DNA of 64,000 nucleotides from Siphonodentalium dalli (Eukaryota > Mollusca > Scaphopoda > Gadilida > Siphonodentaliidae). The stretch spans positions 55,935,762 to 55,999,761 of the forward strand of contig CP136061.1 of NCBI GenBank assembly GCA_032622095.1, given 5' to 3'. Position numbers and translations under genes: made by a program. Shown piece after piece: positions 1 through 12,761 of the stretch. The notes beneath the pieces are model-generated. The model was given only the letters and a program-made list of their open reading frames with translations, ran no database searches and was not told the DNA's origin. Positions within the stretch are counted from its first letter, which is position 1. Each line of letters opens with the position of its first letter.

Positions 1-8
1 CAGGGTCC

Positions 9-439
9 TTAACCCTTTCAGTGCCAGGTCCGATTTTTGTATCAACCCATATACCCTGTGCCAAAGCATTCTCTTATATATGCGAGTCGACCACATGTCG
101 CCTCGCATATATAAGAGAATGCATTGGCCTAACAATTTTTCATCATTTGTTATTATTTTTTACAATTTTAATAATTTTTTCTTATATTCTTTAACAGACT
201 TATTTTGTAGGTTTAGTGCCAGGGAATCTTACGTTTTTCATAGGCATCAAAATTATTACTATGAATACTTGGTGATAGTTTTGAGTTATAACATGCCCCT
301 AAGGTTTTATCCAGTTTGTTTTTAAATTCGCTATAGCATGCTTAATTCAACCCAAAAAATCTAAATGTTTTTTTAGGGACGATTTTACAGACCGTAAATT
401 AGGGCCGATGAAATCGGCCCCTGGCACTGAAAGGGTTAA
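9..439. mobile_element. piggyBac-like MITE, TTAA-flanked
   Basis: Both ends read TTAACCCTTTCAGTGCCAGG as inverted repeats, and TTAA is the target site known for piggyBac elements. Near the left end, at about 70-130, lies a hairpin with ATATAAGAGAATGCATTGGC arms. The rest matches the copy at 4405-4826 in the opposite orientation. No coding capacity is visible. Confidence 0.85.
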
Positions 440-1582
440 ATGATTCGGACAAGAAAATTAGGCTAAATGTTAGGCTGCCTCTTGTTACAAATTTCACTCG
501 TTTTAATGATATATTGTGGACTTAATTATTTTATTGAATAAAACCAATCTGTTAGTATCCAAACATTATCTCCATTGGAGGAATGTAGCAATGAACTAAT
601 ACTGTCGAAAATTCCAACCACATCGACTGTATGAGTTCAGAGAACAACAAAGCTTGAACTACACAAAAATGTAAATATTTACTAATTTATTCAGGATGCT
701 TTATTGGACATAAACATTACGGCAATGATTGCGTCAATAAATAGTCACTGTGTATAATTTGTTTATAACATTGACGCTGTTTGCTGACTATTTGGATGTC
801 AAATTTAGGAAAATAACTTATTTTTGGCATTAATTATTTGTTATTTCATTCTAAATACCTGATCGGAGTGTTTCACATCAATTTAAGACCTGATATACAG
901 CATTTATTTATACTAATCAACTACAGGTATCTTGGGAAGTAATTTAATTTTATTGCATATTATTACACTGCCTTCTAATTTACAAGTACATTTATGTACT
1001 TTTGTTGAAAAGATATGAGAGAAAATAAACTATTTCAAATATAAACTAGAAATAGGTGTGAGAATCGATAGCCTACCGGGACTAGCTCACTCTGAGCTTC
1101 TAGGAATACCCGGTATATAATTCTTGATATTGAGATCAGTGGCATAGATCATTACTGCAAGTATAGCATACCATCTGTCAAGGTTTGTTTTAATGGAATT
1201 TATTACTGATTCCGCCTCCCATATCGCAAAGCCAGCTACTGTACATGTAGTATTACTGGTGAAAGAAGACATGACAGAGGTTAGCTAGAAAACACCGGGA
1301 AATCAAGGTCCAAATTTTCATGTAGTTTCTTATAGGCACAATTTAATTTGTTTCATCTTACTGAAATCTAATGTATTTATGGGAGGCATTAAAGTTGCCA
1401 TACATGTAGCTGGTTACAGGTTGTCACTATACATGTATAGGCAGAGTGTTAATTTCATTAACAACTTATAGAATTTTGTAGATGTTTAATGGATGAGAGA
1501 CTGGACAATCTGAAAATAGAAGGGTCGAGCTCAAGTGCGGGATCTTCTAGTTTCCGAATATCCAGTCACGAGTCAATTAACT
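440..1582. other. No recognisable feature
   Basis: AT-rich sequence with several ACATGTA words. I see no convincing gene, RNA or repeat; the open frames are short and read like noise. Confidence 0.5.
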
Positions 1583-1890
1583 GACTTAAAATACAGTTTT
1601 GAAATATACAGTGAGAGCTTTCCGATGAATGGCAACAAGCCATATTTCCGACTAAATCCTGAAAAATTATCCATAATGCTGCTATGGTTAAGGAGTCAAT
1701 TATTTAGAGCATTACTCTATATTTCAAAACTGTATTTTAAGTCGGAAATATGGCTTGTTGCCATTCATTGGAAAGCTCTCAGTGAGAGCTTTCCGATGAA
1801 TGGCAACAAGCCATATTTCCAACTAAATCCTGAAAACTTACCAACATTTCTGCTGTGGTTAAGGAGTCGATTATTTAGAGCATTACTGTA
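1583..1890. repeat. Rearranged TA-palindrome MITE (two right arms)
   Basis: Two right arms of the TA-flanked palindromic MITE lie in direct order (about 1612-1719 and 1790-1890); the second keeps the central hairpin. A 26-bp inverted repeat at 1583-1608 and 1718-1743 brackets the first arm. This looks like a nested or partly deleted pair of copies. Confidence 0.75.
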
Positions 1891-2525
1891 CTAGGATTAA
1901 CTACTTCCATACCAATGAACAATTCCAAAATTTCTCGACAAACAAAACATATAAGAATGTTCGCTGTATAAAAGATAGTCCTTGACTAAGAATAAACCAC
2001 GCCCCTTGACCCAGTTAATGTTATTAGAACTTGGGTACCAGTACTTTGTTGCTGGGAATGCAAATGTAGGTCGCCTATGCAATTTTGTTCAAAATCAAAA
2101 GTCGGCATGCATATAGACATACTAGTACTGGTATATGTACTAGTATCATCATTTAAAACTTTTGCGCTGGTTGAAATATATTTTGTATATCTATATATGC
2201 AATATAGACTATTGACGTACCGGTACTTAAATGTATTTTGGAAACGTATAAAAAAAATTTGACGCAAACTCTGAATTCATCATTTTATTCAAACTCACAT
2301 TCTGTTTAGTACGCTATCATTCTGCTTTCTGTAACACATTAATGTATGCAAATGAGCCCATACCAATATAGACAAGAAAATATATTGGGTGGGGTTCATA
2401 TAAGCACTATGCAAAAGTTGTTTATTGTACATGTAGGTGGAATGATGCACACTTAGTGACACAGACAATCAGATTACGAAGTGGACATTCGAAAAACAGA
2501 AGGTCGAGTTAAAACAAAGAGCTGG

Positions 2526-2612
2526 GTAGACGGACAGATGGACGGACGACGAGTGTTTAATCCAGATGTCGATGCTATGTTTACCATACTATGGTATGGG
2601 TAAACATAAAAA
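2526..2612 (+). repeat. Microsatellite plus hairpin end of a Helentron-like repeat
   Basis: A degenerate GGAC/CAGATGGACGG run is followed by a short hairpin (TTTACCATAC against GTATGGGTAAA) and an A-run. The same terminus closes the repeats at 26880-26985 and 28455-28555. The body upstream is not recognisable. Confidence 0.6.
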
Positions 2613-2824
2613 TGTGCTGTTGTTCGGGTAATAGAAGATGACAGATAATACATGTACAGAAGGAGACCTAGTTATTGAGGGAAATTTTCATGGTCATGTT
2701 GATCTTATTATCTGATCATTTCCCGTGGGATAACTAAATCATCAAATCGCATCAATGATTATGTTCAGTATATAAAGGATTAAACTTCCTTGGGAGGGAT
2801 CTCACACCAACCACAGGCTATGAT

Positions 2825-3274
2825 GAAGTCTGAGTTTAGTGTGCCTGTCAATTGAAGAATGAGGTCCCCAGAGGGTGAAATTAGTGATGCTATCCCGCAC
2901 AGCAGGCTAGCATCATGAAACTCACATCTAGGGACATCATTCTGCATGGCCTCATCTGCTATGAGAGACATAGACTCAGATGGAAGTTCCCAAATGGTGA
3001 ATATTGTGATGTACACCCATTGGGAACCTCGATTATTCAATGAGTCATCTGCCAATTTGGGGATATTGAGAAACTAAACTAAAAAAGAAATAGAATCTAT
3101 GTGAAGAAGTTTCTATATAAATTTGATAATAAAGAAACTTTCCAGAGAAGATTAGGCCTAAGCAGAATGAGGTCCCCCGAGGGTGAACTTTGTGATGCTA
3201 GCCCACATACATCTCTAAATTCACCCTCTGGGGACCTCATTCTGCAAATGACAGGCACACTAAACTCAGGCTTG
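2825..3274 (+). mobile_element. hAT-like MITE, copy A
   Basis: A 450-bp element whose termini match CAAGCCTGAGTTTAGTGTGC. It is flanked by 8-bp near-identical duplications, gctatgat (2817-2824) and gctataat (3275-3282), as expected for hAT superfamily insertion. Each end carries a roughly 95-bp hairpin with GAGGTCCCC..GAGGGTGAATT arms. There is no coding capacity. It defines the plus orientation of the family. Confidence 0.85.
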
Positions 3275-3599
3275 GCTATAATCTGTTTGATTTGACTGTA
3301 ATTCCTTGCCTGGGCAGTTTGTGCTCTCTGAGTGCTAAATCTCCCCTGGTATTGATGTTTTGTTTCAGCATAGTCAAAGATATGCATAATGTTACATCCT
3401 ATAATCCAGGTTATTTCAAAGATTGATTATTGAAGAGAATCTTATTTAAATTCATCCTTGAGACTGGGCCTAACAAGATTACTGGTATTTGTTGCCCAGA
3501 GATATATATCAAGAATCCTTCCTCTTTGTGAAATTCTAAATGAGCTACAAAATCAAACTTAGGCCATACAAGACAACACATTTATTTCTCAGACTGTCC

Positions 3600-3734
3600 T
3601 ACAGTAATGCCCTAATTAAACTCCCTGAGAGCTTTCTGATGAATGGCAACAAGCCATATATCTGACTAAATCCTGAAAAGTTACCCATAATTCTGCTGTG
3701 GTTAAGGGGTCGATTTATTTAGGGCATTACTGTA
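3600..3734. mobile_element. TA-palindrome MITE, left arm deleted
   Basis: Left terminus TACAGTAATGCCCTAATTAA is joined directly to the central hairpin and an intact right arm ending GGGCATTACTGTA. TA flanks are present. Most of the left arm is missing. Confidence 0.8.
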
Positions 3735-3886
3735 CATACTGCATGTATTCTTTTTATTTCCCTTCTGCTCTGTTCTGCTAGGATTATTTTAATTTATTTT
3801 TTGGTTTATATTTTTGTTTTGAGACACACAAGTATAGGGATGTGGCTAGAGGCCCAAACTAATTTAAAATTCCCTCCCAACCCAGC

Positions 3887-3911
3887 GGGGGGGGGGGGGG
3901 GGGGGGGGGGG
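3887..3911 (+). repeat. 25-base G homopolymer
   Basis: An uninterrupted run of 25 G residues. Long G-runs can form G-quadruplexes, and run length in an assembly is often unreliable. Confidence 0.9.
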
Positions 3912-4404
3912 TGATTGTAAAGAAAAAACTTCAGGAAACAAGGTTGTTTTTTTTTTCATTTTTGGGACCCACCCCCCCCCAGGAATGCCAAGAACACCCA
4001 CCCCTCCATACATGTTTTTTCCAAGGGCAATTGGGGACCCACCCTGTTTGATGAAAAACAGTGAAAATAGCAGTATAGGGCAGACAAATGGAGGAAAATA
4101 TTTTAAATAACCATCCGGATGAAATGCCAATCATGTAAGATCAATGAAAAGCACCAGAGATCTCATAAAATCACAAAACACCCATTAATTCAACTTGTCA
4201 AATTAGGTTCAGCATCCAAACATATCCCAAATTAAATATGAATACTTGTTTTCTAATAATTAGCATGTTATGTTCAATTACTAGTACTCAGCTTTTTATT
4301 ACATGTATATCGGTAGGTCCCAGAAATCCAAGGTCCCATCTGCCCAATGATGAACATCATACAATTATGCAGGAAATCTGTAAATCTTTGAATATTTATA
4401 CAAT

Positions 4405-4826
4405 TTAACCCTTTCAGTGCCACGGGTCGGTCTCATCGGCCCTAATTTATGGTTTGTAAAATCGGCCCTAAAAACAATAAAAAAAAATTGGGTTGAATTT
4501 TTTTGGGTATGCTTAAGCATGCTATGGAGAATTTAAAAACAAACTGGATAAAACCTTAGGGGCATGTTATAACTCAAAACTATCACCAAGTATTCATAGT
4601 AATAATTTTGATGCCCATGAAAAAAGATTCCCTGGCACTAAACCTACAAAATAAGTCTGTTAAAGAATATAAGAAAAAAATATTAAAATTCTAAAAAATT
4701 CTAAAAAATAATAACAAATGATGAAAAATTGTTAGGCCAATGCATTCTCTTATATATATAAGAGAATGCATTGGCACAGGGTATATGGGTTGATACAAAA
4801 ATCGGACCTGGCACTCAAAGGGTTAA
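4405..4826. mobile_element. piggyBac-like MITE, TTAA-flanked (inverted copy of 9-439)
   Basis: TTAACCCTTTCAGTGCCA on the left and GGCACTCAAAGGGTTAA on the right. The interior matches 9-439 reversed, including the TATATAAGAGAATGCATTGG hairpin, which here lies near the right end at about 4741-4775. Confidence 0.85.
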
Positions 4827-5559
4827 AGCACAAGAATAATTAAAGGTCAAAAACAAGAATGGAAACCTAGCTGTGATAACTGACGGAATTGCTTTTTTTT
4901 TTTCAATGCAATTTTTATCCCGTAAAAAATGGAACCCACCCCATGATATTGTGTTATAAAAGAACGAATATTGGGTACAGGCCTTTATTGAAACTTGGAA
5001 CCCCATCTCTTGAATAATGCTATATTTTGGTCCAGTTTATAAGCTGATGATTTAAAATAATGTTAGTACTCATAATTTATCACTAAACATGGATTTTGAA
5101 AAACGTTACATGGCATTGGAAAAATCTGCGATAGGCACTCAGAGACCCACCCACCAGACCTTGTATCCTGGAATTTGTTCACACCCCCTCCCTGTCTGAC
5201 CCACACCAAATTCCCAACTCTTGGAAAGTTTCATATTCCAACTGGTACCTAAATACCTAACACCCTACCCAACCCCTCATGAGTGGAAATTTTCCAAGTG
5301 TTAGTCAAATGTTCTGAGATTAATTTCTAAGTCCAAGTAAATATTTGAACTTAAAATATTAACTACTTAACTACTTGACAACCTATATTAACATATTTTA
5401 AAATCTGGGGACAAGTAACGAGATGATAAATCCCCTCCAGCATGCTTTTATTTTTTTATTTGCCAGAGTAAATAAAGAACAAGGATTGCGCATCAAAGAT
5501 GACTCTGATTGAGCTTTTTTGTCTATAAGAGTGAATCTGTTCGACCGAGAATTACTAAA
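4827..5559. other. No recognisable feature
   Basis: Non-coding AT-rich sequence with a short C-rich patch near 5150-5280. No gene or known repeat boundary is visible. Confidence 0.45.
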
Positions 5560-6480
5560 AATGGATGAACTAAAGAACCATAACTCAGTCAGAACTAAGG
5601 CCCATAATTTAACTCAGGTAAATATAAATGAGACAAACCTGGTTTTTGAACTCAATGAAGATATTGTTATGAAAGATTCATATACCCAATATTAATGTAA
5701 TCAGTTGTGTTTATTCAAGTTATCGAGGTGGCGGCCCTTAAAGATTGCTAAAATTAGACAAAGGGCCGAAACTCAGGTAAAAAAAATGGGACAAACCAGG
5801 ATTACGAATTTGATACAAATATTGTTGTGAAAGATTCATACACCCATTATGAAAATGAATCAGTTGAAATTTGTTCAAGTTACCTCACTACATGTATAAC
5901 CTGCTGTATATAAACGGTCATAAAATTGTTAAAAAATAGACAAACTATGGGCCATAAATGAGATCAAATAAATTGGACAAACCTGGTTTTTGAACTCGAT
6001 CGAGATATTGTTGTGAAAGGTCCACATTTGAAATATGAATGTAATCTGTTGACGTTTGCCAAGTTTTCAAGCTAACGGTAATAAAACTGCTAAAAATAGT
6101 CAAACTGAGGGTCATATCTCAGGTAAAAAAGAACAGACAGCCTGGTTTTCGAACTTGTTCGAGATATTGTTGTAAAAGATCCATATACCAAATATGAAAG
6201 AAATTGGTTCACATTTGTTCAAGTTATCATGCTAAATGGACATAAAATTTACAAAAATTGCTAAAAATACACAAAAGGACTAAACCTCAGATAAAAAAAA
6301 TCTGATAAATCTGGTTTTTCGATCTCGATCAAGATTTTGTTTTGAAAGATTGAAATACCAAATATGATTGAAATTGGTTTACGTTTTTATCGCAATAACA
6401 GATATAAAACTGCTATAAATAACAAAAGTGCAATCACTCTGGTTAGAAAGCCGGGACAGGCCTGATTTTCTGTGTGCAGC
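5560..6480 (+). repeat. Diverged tandem repeat, about 160-185 bp units
   Basis: Five to six diverged units share GACAAACCTGGTTTT, GAGATATTGTTGTGAAAGAT and the phrase for 'ATATACCAAATATG'. ACAAACCTGG-like landmarks fall at 5633, 5791, 5977, 6136 and 6306. A related short array lies at 30640-30910. It leads into the 163-bp array and may be the left part of the same element. Confidence 0.75.
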
Positions 6481-6769
6481 TGTCGCATGTGACAAAAAAA
6501 CTCACATACCAAAAATTGTCAGAATCCATGAATAGACATTAAACAGCTACATGTATGTTATATACAAGAAGGTTTGCGGCCGCCCACCAGGCAGCGTCCC
6601 AATCCTTAGTCGACATTTGATATAAAAGAAAACTCGGAACTTGACTTATGAAAGTGTCAATGACACTGTAGCTCAACTTGGAAAGGGAATAATTTAATGT
6701 ATTACAGTCAATGGAGCGATTAGAAATGTGGAAAGTTGATTGTCTGATACTAGTTTATAGACATGAAGA

Positions 6770-8365
6770 GAAAAGTAAAATCCAAGATGGCTGCTGGCGG
6801 CCATGTTTTCAGCCGAATGACCCCAAAATGAGTCGTTCCAATCTACATGTCATCGTTAACATCCATGACAAATTTTATGATGATCAGACTAAAGGTACAA
6901 CCTGTAGCCCATGCTAAAGAATTTAGTCATACACAGAGTAAAATCCAAGATGGCTGCTGGCGGCCATGTTTTCGGCCGAATGACCCCAAAATGACTCGTT
7001 CCCATCTACATGGCATCATTAACATCCATGACAAATTTCGTGATGATCAGACTAAAGGTACGACCTGTAGCCCATGCTAAAGAATTTAGTCATACAAAGA
7101 GTAAAATCCAAGATGGCTGCTGGCGGCCATGTTTTTTGGCCGAATAACCCTGAAATTACTCGTTCCCATCTACATGTCAATATTAACATCCATGACCAAT
7201 TTCATGATGATCAGACGAACAGTACGACCTGTGGCCCGTGCCAATGGATTAAATTTTGAAATCCAAGATGGCCACTGGCGGCCATGTTTTTTGTCCGAAT
7301 GACCCCAAAATGACTCGTTCCCATTTACATTCCAATTTCAATAGCCATGACAAAGTTTATGATGATCAGACTAAAGGTACGACCTGTAGCCCGTGCTAAA
7401 GGATTTAGTCATACAAAGAGTAAAATCCAAGATGGCTGCTGGCGGCCATGTTTTTTGGCCGAATGACCCCAAAATGACTCGTTCCCATCTACATGTCATT
7501 GTTAACATCCATGACAAATTTTATGATGATCAGACTAAAGGTACGACCTGTAGCCCGTGCTAAAGAATTTAGTCATACAAAGAGTAAAATCCAAGATGGC
7601 TGCTGGCGGCCATGTTTTTTGGCCGAATGACCCCAAAATTACTCGTTCCCATCTAAATGTCAATGTTAACATCAATGACAAATTTCATGATGATCAGACA
7701 AACAGTACGACCTGTGGCCCGTGCTAATGGATTAAATTTTGAAATCAAAGATGACCGCTGGCGGCCATGTTTTTTGTCCGTATGACCCCAAAATGACTCG
7801 TTCCCATCTACATTCCAATTTCAACAGCGATGACAAATTTCATGATGATCAGACTAAAGGTACGACCTGTAGGCCGTGCTAAAGGATTTAGTCATACAAA
7901 GAGTAAAATCCAAGATGGCTGCTGGCGGACATGTTTTTGCCCGAATGACCCAAAAATGACTCGTTCCCATCTGCATGTCATTGTTAACATCCATGACAAA
8001 TTTTATGATGATCAGACCAAATGTACAACCTGTAGCCCGTGTCAAAGGATTTAGTCATGCAAAGAGTAAAATCTAAGATGGCTGCCGGCAGCCATGTTTT
8101 TTGGCCGAATGACCCCAAAATTACTCGTTCCCATCTACATGTCAATATTAACATCCATGACAAATTTCATGACAATAAGACAAACAGTACGGCCTGTAGC
8201 CCGTGCTAATGGATTGAATTTTGAAATCCATGATGGCCACTGGCGGCCATGTTTTTTTTCCGAATGACCCCAAAATGACTCGTTCCCATCTACATTCCAA
8301 TGTCAACATCCATGACAAATTTCATAATAATCGGACTAAAGGTACGAACTGTAGCCCGTGCTAAA
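6770..8365 (+). repeat. Tandem array with trimeric higher-order structure (163/163/155 bp)
   Basis: Ten units begin with AAGATGGCTGCTGGCGGCCA or a close variant at 6784, 6947, 7110, 7265, 7429, 7593, 7748, 7912, 8075 and 8229. Spacings run 163, 163, 155, 164, 164, 155, 164, 163, 154. Every third unit is a distinct type (GGCCACTGG, TTTGTCC, CATTCCAATTTCAA), and the unit before it always carries AAATTACTCG and AAACAGTACGACC. The real period is therefore a trimer of about 482 bp. Short frames across it are repeat translations, not genes. Confidence 0.9.
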
Positions 8366-8457
8366 GGAAATTGTTGACGAATCACGCACACACACACATA
8401 CGCACGACGGATACCAAGCCATGGCAATAGCTCAAACTTTACAAAGAAAAGTTGAGC
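8366..8457 (+). repeat. Right end of the tandem-repeat element (pearl/Helentron-like)
   Basis: The array ends in a CA/CG microsatellite, then ACGACGG, CCATGGCAATAGCTC, an AGCTCAAACTTT..AAAGTTGAGCT hairpin and an A-run. Tandem core, microsatellite and terminal hairpin is the layout described for bivalve pearl/CvA elements, which are linked to Helentrons. The assignment rests on layout, not on a sequence match. Confidence 0.6.
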
Positions 8458-9137
8458 TAAAAATGGAAATATTGACTTTGCATGGCCTTCATAAACCAAG
8501 AACTGAAATTCCAGACCATGTTGGTACTGGTGTTTCTCCGGACAACAATCATGACACATGGCAGATAGATGAGCAGACCAATCCCAGATCAAGGCTATTA
8601 TACCGGATTTACAGTCATAAATTCGCTTTTTCATCAAGACAACTCACAACCTTTCCGAGTAAATCATGTAGGGCCAGCTATCGTCTGACTCTAATGGCAA
8701 CCAGGGGCGCCGGAAGAGGGGGGCAGAGGGGGGCAGCTGACCCACCTGCCCTTGACCAAGGGGGACGAGCGGGGGCAGGACTTGCCCTTTTTCTGGAGAC
8801 AGAAAATGCTTTTTGTGTGTTTAATCTCGTGTTTTTATAGCAAAATGTGACTATTTTGGTCCAAATACCACCAATTTCACAAGGAATATTAATTTTTTGT
8901 CAATTTTATCACAAAACGGCCATAAAAAACGACAAATACCATTAAAATTATGTCTTCACTTCCCAGTTATGCCCCAGGGTGTGGACTATGAGGAGAGATT
9001 TATTGGAAGTCATAAGATATTTTGTATTGCCCAGGAACAATACTTTTGAGTTGATTCCATCGATCGTCTTATGTTTCCATTTTCGATGCATCGCGTAAAT
9101 AACGTACTTGCAATAAATCGTACCTCTCGTATTTGCA
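8458..9137. other. Purine-rich repeat-like sequence, no gene
   Basis: Contains a GGGGCGCCGGAAGAGGGGGG start near 8704 followed by a G-rich stretch, a form common at the ends of invertebrate repeats. The 160-codon frame at 8358-8840 runs across the array end and is not protein-like. Confidence 0.4.
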
Positions 9138-10208
9138 GTAAATACTTGCCGAAATTTTAGAGTTACTTCGCCTATATCATACAAGCCTGATTTTGTGTAG
9201 TGTGATTCTTATGTCTGTGTCCAGACATGTAAAATACATTGTAATTTTCAGCAGCGGGGGGTGGGGGGGGGGGGTGCAGCTAGCATAATTTGTTAATTTT
9301 TGAGTTTGTCCGTAATCATACCGTTATTGACGTCATCGCTGAGAGTTTGTCCACCCGAGGTGACCTTGACCTTGAAACGGGTACCCACAAATGACCTTGG
9401 GCGATATCTCGGTAGTCAGCGGTGACATCGATGTGAAATTTTTTATGTGTGGTCAACTCGGGACGGGAAATATTTTTGTCCAGTTATTTTGTCCACTCAA
9501 CATGACCTTGACCTTCAAATGGGTACCCACAAATGATAGCATGCTGTCGGCGTGCCTGTACGGGGTTACATGTACCTTGAAAAACAAAAATTAATGGATC
9601 GACCAAAGCCTTGGGACCAATGCCGCCAGTGGCTGGCTAATCTGCTAGTCTACTATATATTTTGAGACCTCGTATATATACCGTATCCATATGTCCTTTA
9701 TTATAGACTCGAAAACAGCTCGACCGATTCAGCCCAAACTTGCTATCTAAGGGTAAAAAGCCAGATGATGTGTCATCGCACCGCTTCTGAGAACGTCCGA
9801 GCACTCCTTCACTATTCCCCCTGCCACCGTCCTTGGAATCGATGGGTTAAATACTTGCCGAAATTTTAGAGTTACATCGCCTACATCATACAGAAACTGT
9901 TTTTCTGTAATGTGATTCTTATGTCTGTGTCCAGATATGTAAAATACATTGTAATTTTCAGCAGCAGGGGGGGGGGGGCTAGCATAATTTGGTAATTTTT
10001 GAGTTTGTCTGTAATCATACTATTATTGACGTCATCGCCGAGAGGCTTTATCTGTATGACATCATAAGGGTGCTGCTTTAACGGGCGACGTCATTGACCC
10101 TGTAGGACATGTGGGTAGTGCCTGTATGGGGTTACCTTGAAAAAGAAAAATTAATGGATCGACCAAAGCCATGGGACCAATCCCGCAAGTGGCGGGCTAA
10201 TCTGCTAG
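9138..10208. repeat. Direct duplication of a dispersed repeat
   Basis: The block starting TACTTGCCGAAATTTTAGAG at about 9145 recurs at about 9850, and the block ending AAAATTAATGGATCGACCAA at about 9596 recurs at about 10160. Both copies carry a G-run (9255 and 9967). Between them lies CTTGCTATCTAAGGGTAAAA, which is found reversed at about 48420. The whole looks like two copies of one decayed retroelement-like repeat; no reverse transcriptase frame survives. Confidence 0.65.
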
Positions 10209-10482
10209 GTGTTATATAAAACCACACTGTTCAAACAGATACTCTAAATATTAATCAAGATGTTTTGGACAACAACAGGAGAGCCATAAAAGGCACCTGC
10301 TTCCAAAGGGAAATAGTCAGGTTTTCCCCCCAATTACTGGCATAAAATTCCCAATTCACAAAATCTCTCATGGTTTGCGAACATAATATACATGTAGGAT
10401 TTACCATTGATGTTATAAAGATATTTTTCAAGTCCTTCCTTTGTGCTCCATTTGTAAAAAAAAGAAATGAACAATCTACATG

Positions 10483-10760
10483 TATATATAATGACGGGAG
10501 CTGTGCTGGTGCAGCATTAAATATCTTGTGCCAGTGCATTCTTGTAAATATGCGAGTCTCCTGTAGGGAGCCTTGCATATACCGGTATAAGAGAATTCAC
10601 TGGCTTACAAGGTAAAGGTAAATATTGTTAGGCCAATGTATTCTCTTGTATATGAGAGGCTCTGTATGGGAGACTCATATATATATATATATATATAAGA
10701 GAATGCATTGGCACAGAGTTTTCGCAAAATTTTAGGAAGCTCCAGTCTTGAAAGGGTTAA
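10483..10760. mobile_element. piggyBac-like MITE, left end lost
   Basis: The right end reads CTTGAAAGGGTTAA, and two hairpins with ATATAAGAGAATGCATTGGC arms flank the family's TTACAAGGTAAAGG centre. The left TTAACCCT is missing. An AT dinucleotide run at 10675-10697 has expanded in one hairpin loop. Confidence 0.8.
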
Positions 10761-11339
10761 TAACTGTTTGATAAAAAAAAAATTAGTTTTCAAAATTATA
10801 AAGCTAATTATGTTCCTACCGGTGCATTGTATATTCTGTTACTTAATTAAGATCAATTTAAGTCTTCATAGAAACTCAAGAGAGCATAAAGGGCTTAAAA
10901 GGAAGTGGAAGTGATATATAAAGCCTCACACTTGGGACATCATTAGTCTAACAATTTACTCTATCACCAACTGCATTGATTTTGATCAAGGCTTTAACAT
11001 GGAGATAAATGCTAGTAGTTAGACCTAAAAGAAATATGTTTGTTTCCCGTAATTAATGTAGAAAAATTAAGGGTGGGCAGGTGGAAATTTACTGGATTAT
11101 CTTTTAATTTTTTTAATTTTTGGAAACTCTACGGTATATATAGGGATAGAATCATTCAGCATATAAGCCTATAAAATTTGCCAAAAATGTCACATTATTT
11201 TAGGTATTGGAAAGATAATTAAGGCAATCTGTTTTGTAACCCATTTGTTTCTTTAATTTCCATATGACCTAGACACCACTGAGATAAGCCCAAACTAGGA
11301 GCATTTTTTGTACAGAAACATCCCTCAAAAGGTTTGATA
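10761..11339. other. No recognisable feature
   Basis: AT-rich sequence without repeat boundaries or credible coding frames. Confidence 0.45.
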
Positions 11340-11536
11340 TACAGTAATGCTCTAAATAATCAACTCCTTAACCACAGCAGAATTATGGGTAATTTTTCAG
11401 GAGTTAGTCGGAAATATGGCTTGTTGCCATTCTGCTCTCTGATGAATGGCAACAAGCCATATTTCCGACTAAATCCTGAAAAATTACCCATAATTATGTT
11501 GTGGTTAAGGAGTCTATTATTTAGGGCATTACTGTA
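11340..11536. mobile_element. TA-palindrome MITE
   Basis: A nearly full palindrome, TACAGTAATGCTC to GGGCATTACTGTA, with TA at both ends. The arms carry CCTTAACCACAGCAGAATTA and AAATATGGCTTGTTGCCATT. The centre differs from other copies (TCTGCTCTCTGATGAATGG). The overlapping frames on both strands are palindrome translations. Confidence 0.85.
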
Positions 11537-12202
11537 TGGAGGATTTTGAATATGAAGGGTTTCTTTTGACAAATGGTCAGAAGATACCCTATAATCTATC
11601 TGATTTTCTGAATATCAATTTAAACATTAGCATTTAACCAGGTATATTCCAAGCTCTATGAAAATAATAGGAAATATGTGATCAATTACGTATATCAGGG
11701 TTTGTAAAGATGTACCTAGGTGAAAGAAATTTGCTACAGGTAATTTGAAACAATTTTCACTAAAATATTATACCGATATCTCCTGAGAAAGCCTTACATT
11801 TTATGTGATGGGAGTTGTCAAACCAGCATAGCAAGGGGAAAAAACTCTGCCCTGTAGTTTGTATGGTTACAGGTACTTAGTATAATGATGACATGTTTGT
11901 CCATCAACAATCACTCATGAATATATTGCCAATGATGCACCAAACAGATGTTAAGAAAATACACATAACACAATAAGTAGTAATTCTGATGGGCTGTTCA
12001 CACGCATCCTAAGAGTTTACGATAATCTTGGCTGTTGATTTCTGAAAAAATACTATACCAGTATTCCCTAACAAATAAGCAATTATATTTATATCATGAG
12101 GTGTTAACCATTGATTTTCTTTTCTTTCTGCATAACCTACTTGGTATTAGTCTAAAACTTCTTCACAGAGACAGAACAAGCAGCGGCAATACAGTGGCAA
12201 AC
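11537..12202. other. No recognisable feature
   Basis: AT-rich non-coding sequence; no repeat boundary seen. Confidence 0.45.
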
Positions 12203-12312
12203 TACAGTAATGCTCTAATTAATCGACCTCTCAACCACATCAGAATTATGGATAACTTTTCAGGATTTAGTCGGAAATATGGCTTGTTGCCATTCATCGG
12301 AAAGCTCTCGGC
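12203..12312. mobile_element. TA-palindrome MITE, left arm only, cut by the gap
   Basis: A complete left arm from TACAGTAATGCTC to the central AAAGCTCTCGGC, at which point the N gap begins. The missing right arm should lie inside the gap. Confidence 0.85.
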
Positions 12313-12412
12313 NNNNNNNNNNNNNNNNNNNNNNNNNNNNNNNNNNNNNNNNNNNNNNNNNNNNNNNNNNNNNNNNNNNNNNNNNNNNNNNNNNNNNNNN
12401 NNNNNNNNNNNN
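12313..12412. other. Assembly gap, 100 N
   Basis: Exactly 100 N, the usual placeholder for a gap of unknown size. It starts at the symmetry centre of a palindrome and ends in a CT microsatellite, both hard to sequence through. Confidence 0.98.
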
Positions 12413-12553
<141 letters not shown>

Positions 12554-12761
12554 AACCCCCTCCGATGAATATTGTGCATTATTACATCAACTATGGTCCT
12601 TTCCTAACTTCTCCTCTCCCATTTTTCTCTTTCTCGTTCACTCATTCTTACCCCCCTTTCCTGCCATCTCTCTCGACACTATCAATACACGAAGCTCTCT
12701 CCAACATTACATTTCCCGTCCGACCTCAACCGGGGGCGCGCATAAAATTGGAACAAACTTA

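Noticed and set aside
6711-8054. Repeated short frames reading KIQDGCWRPCF
   Set aside because: They are translations of the 163-bp tandem units, broken by stops in each unit.
8358-8840. 160-codon plus-strand frame
   Set aside because: It crosses a microsatellite, a transposon terminus and a G-rich repeat, and shows no domain or codon pattern.
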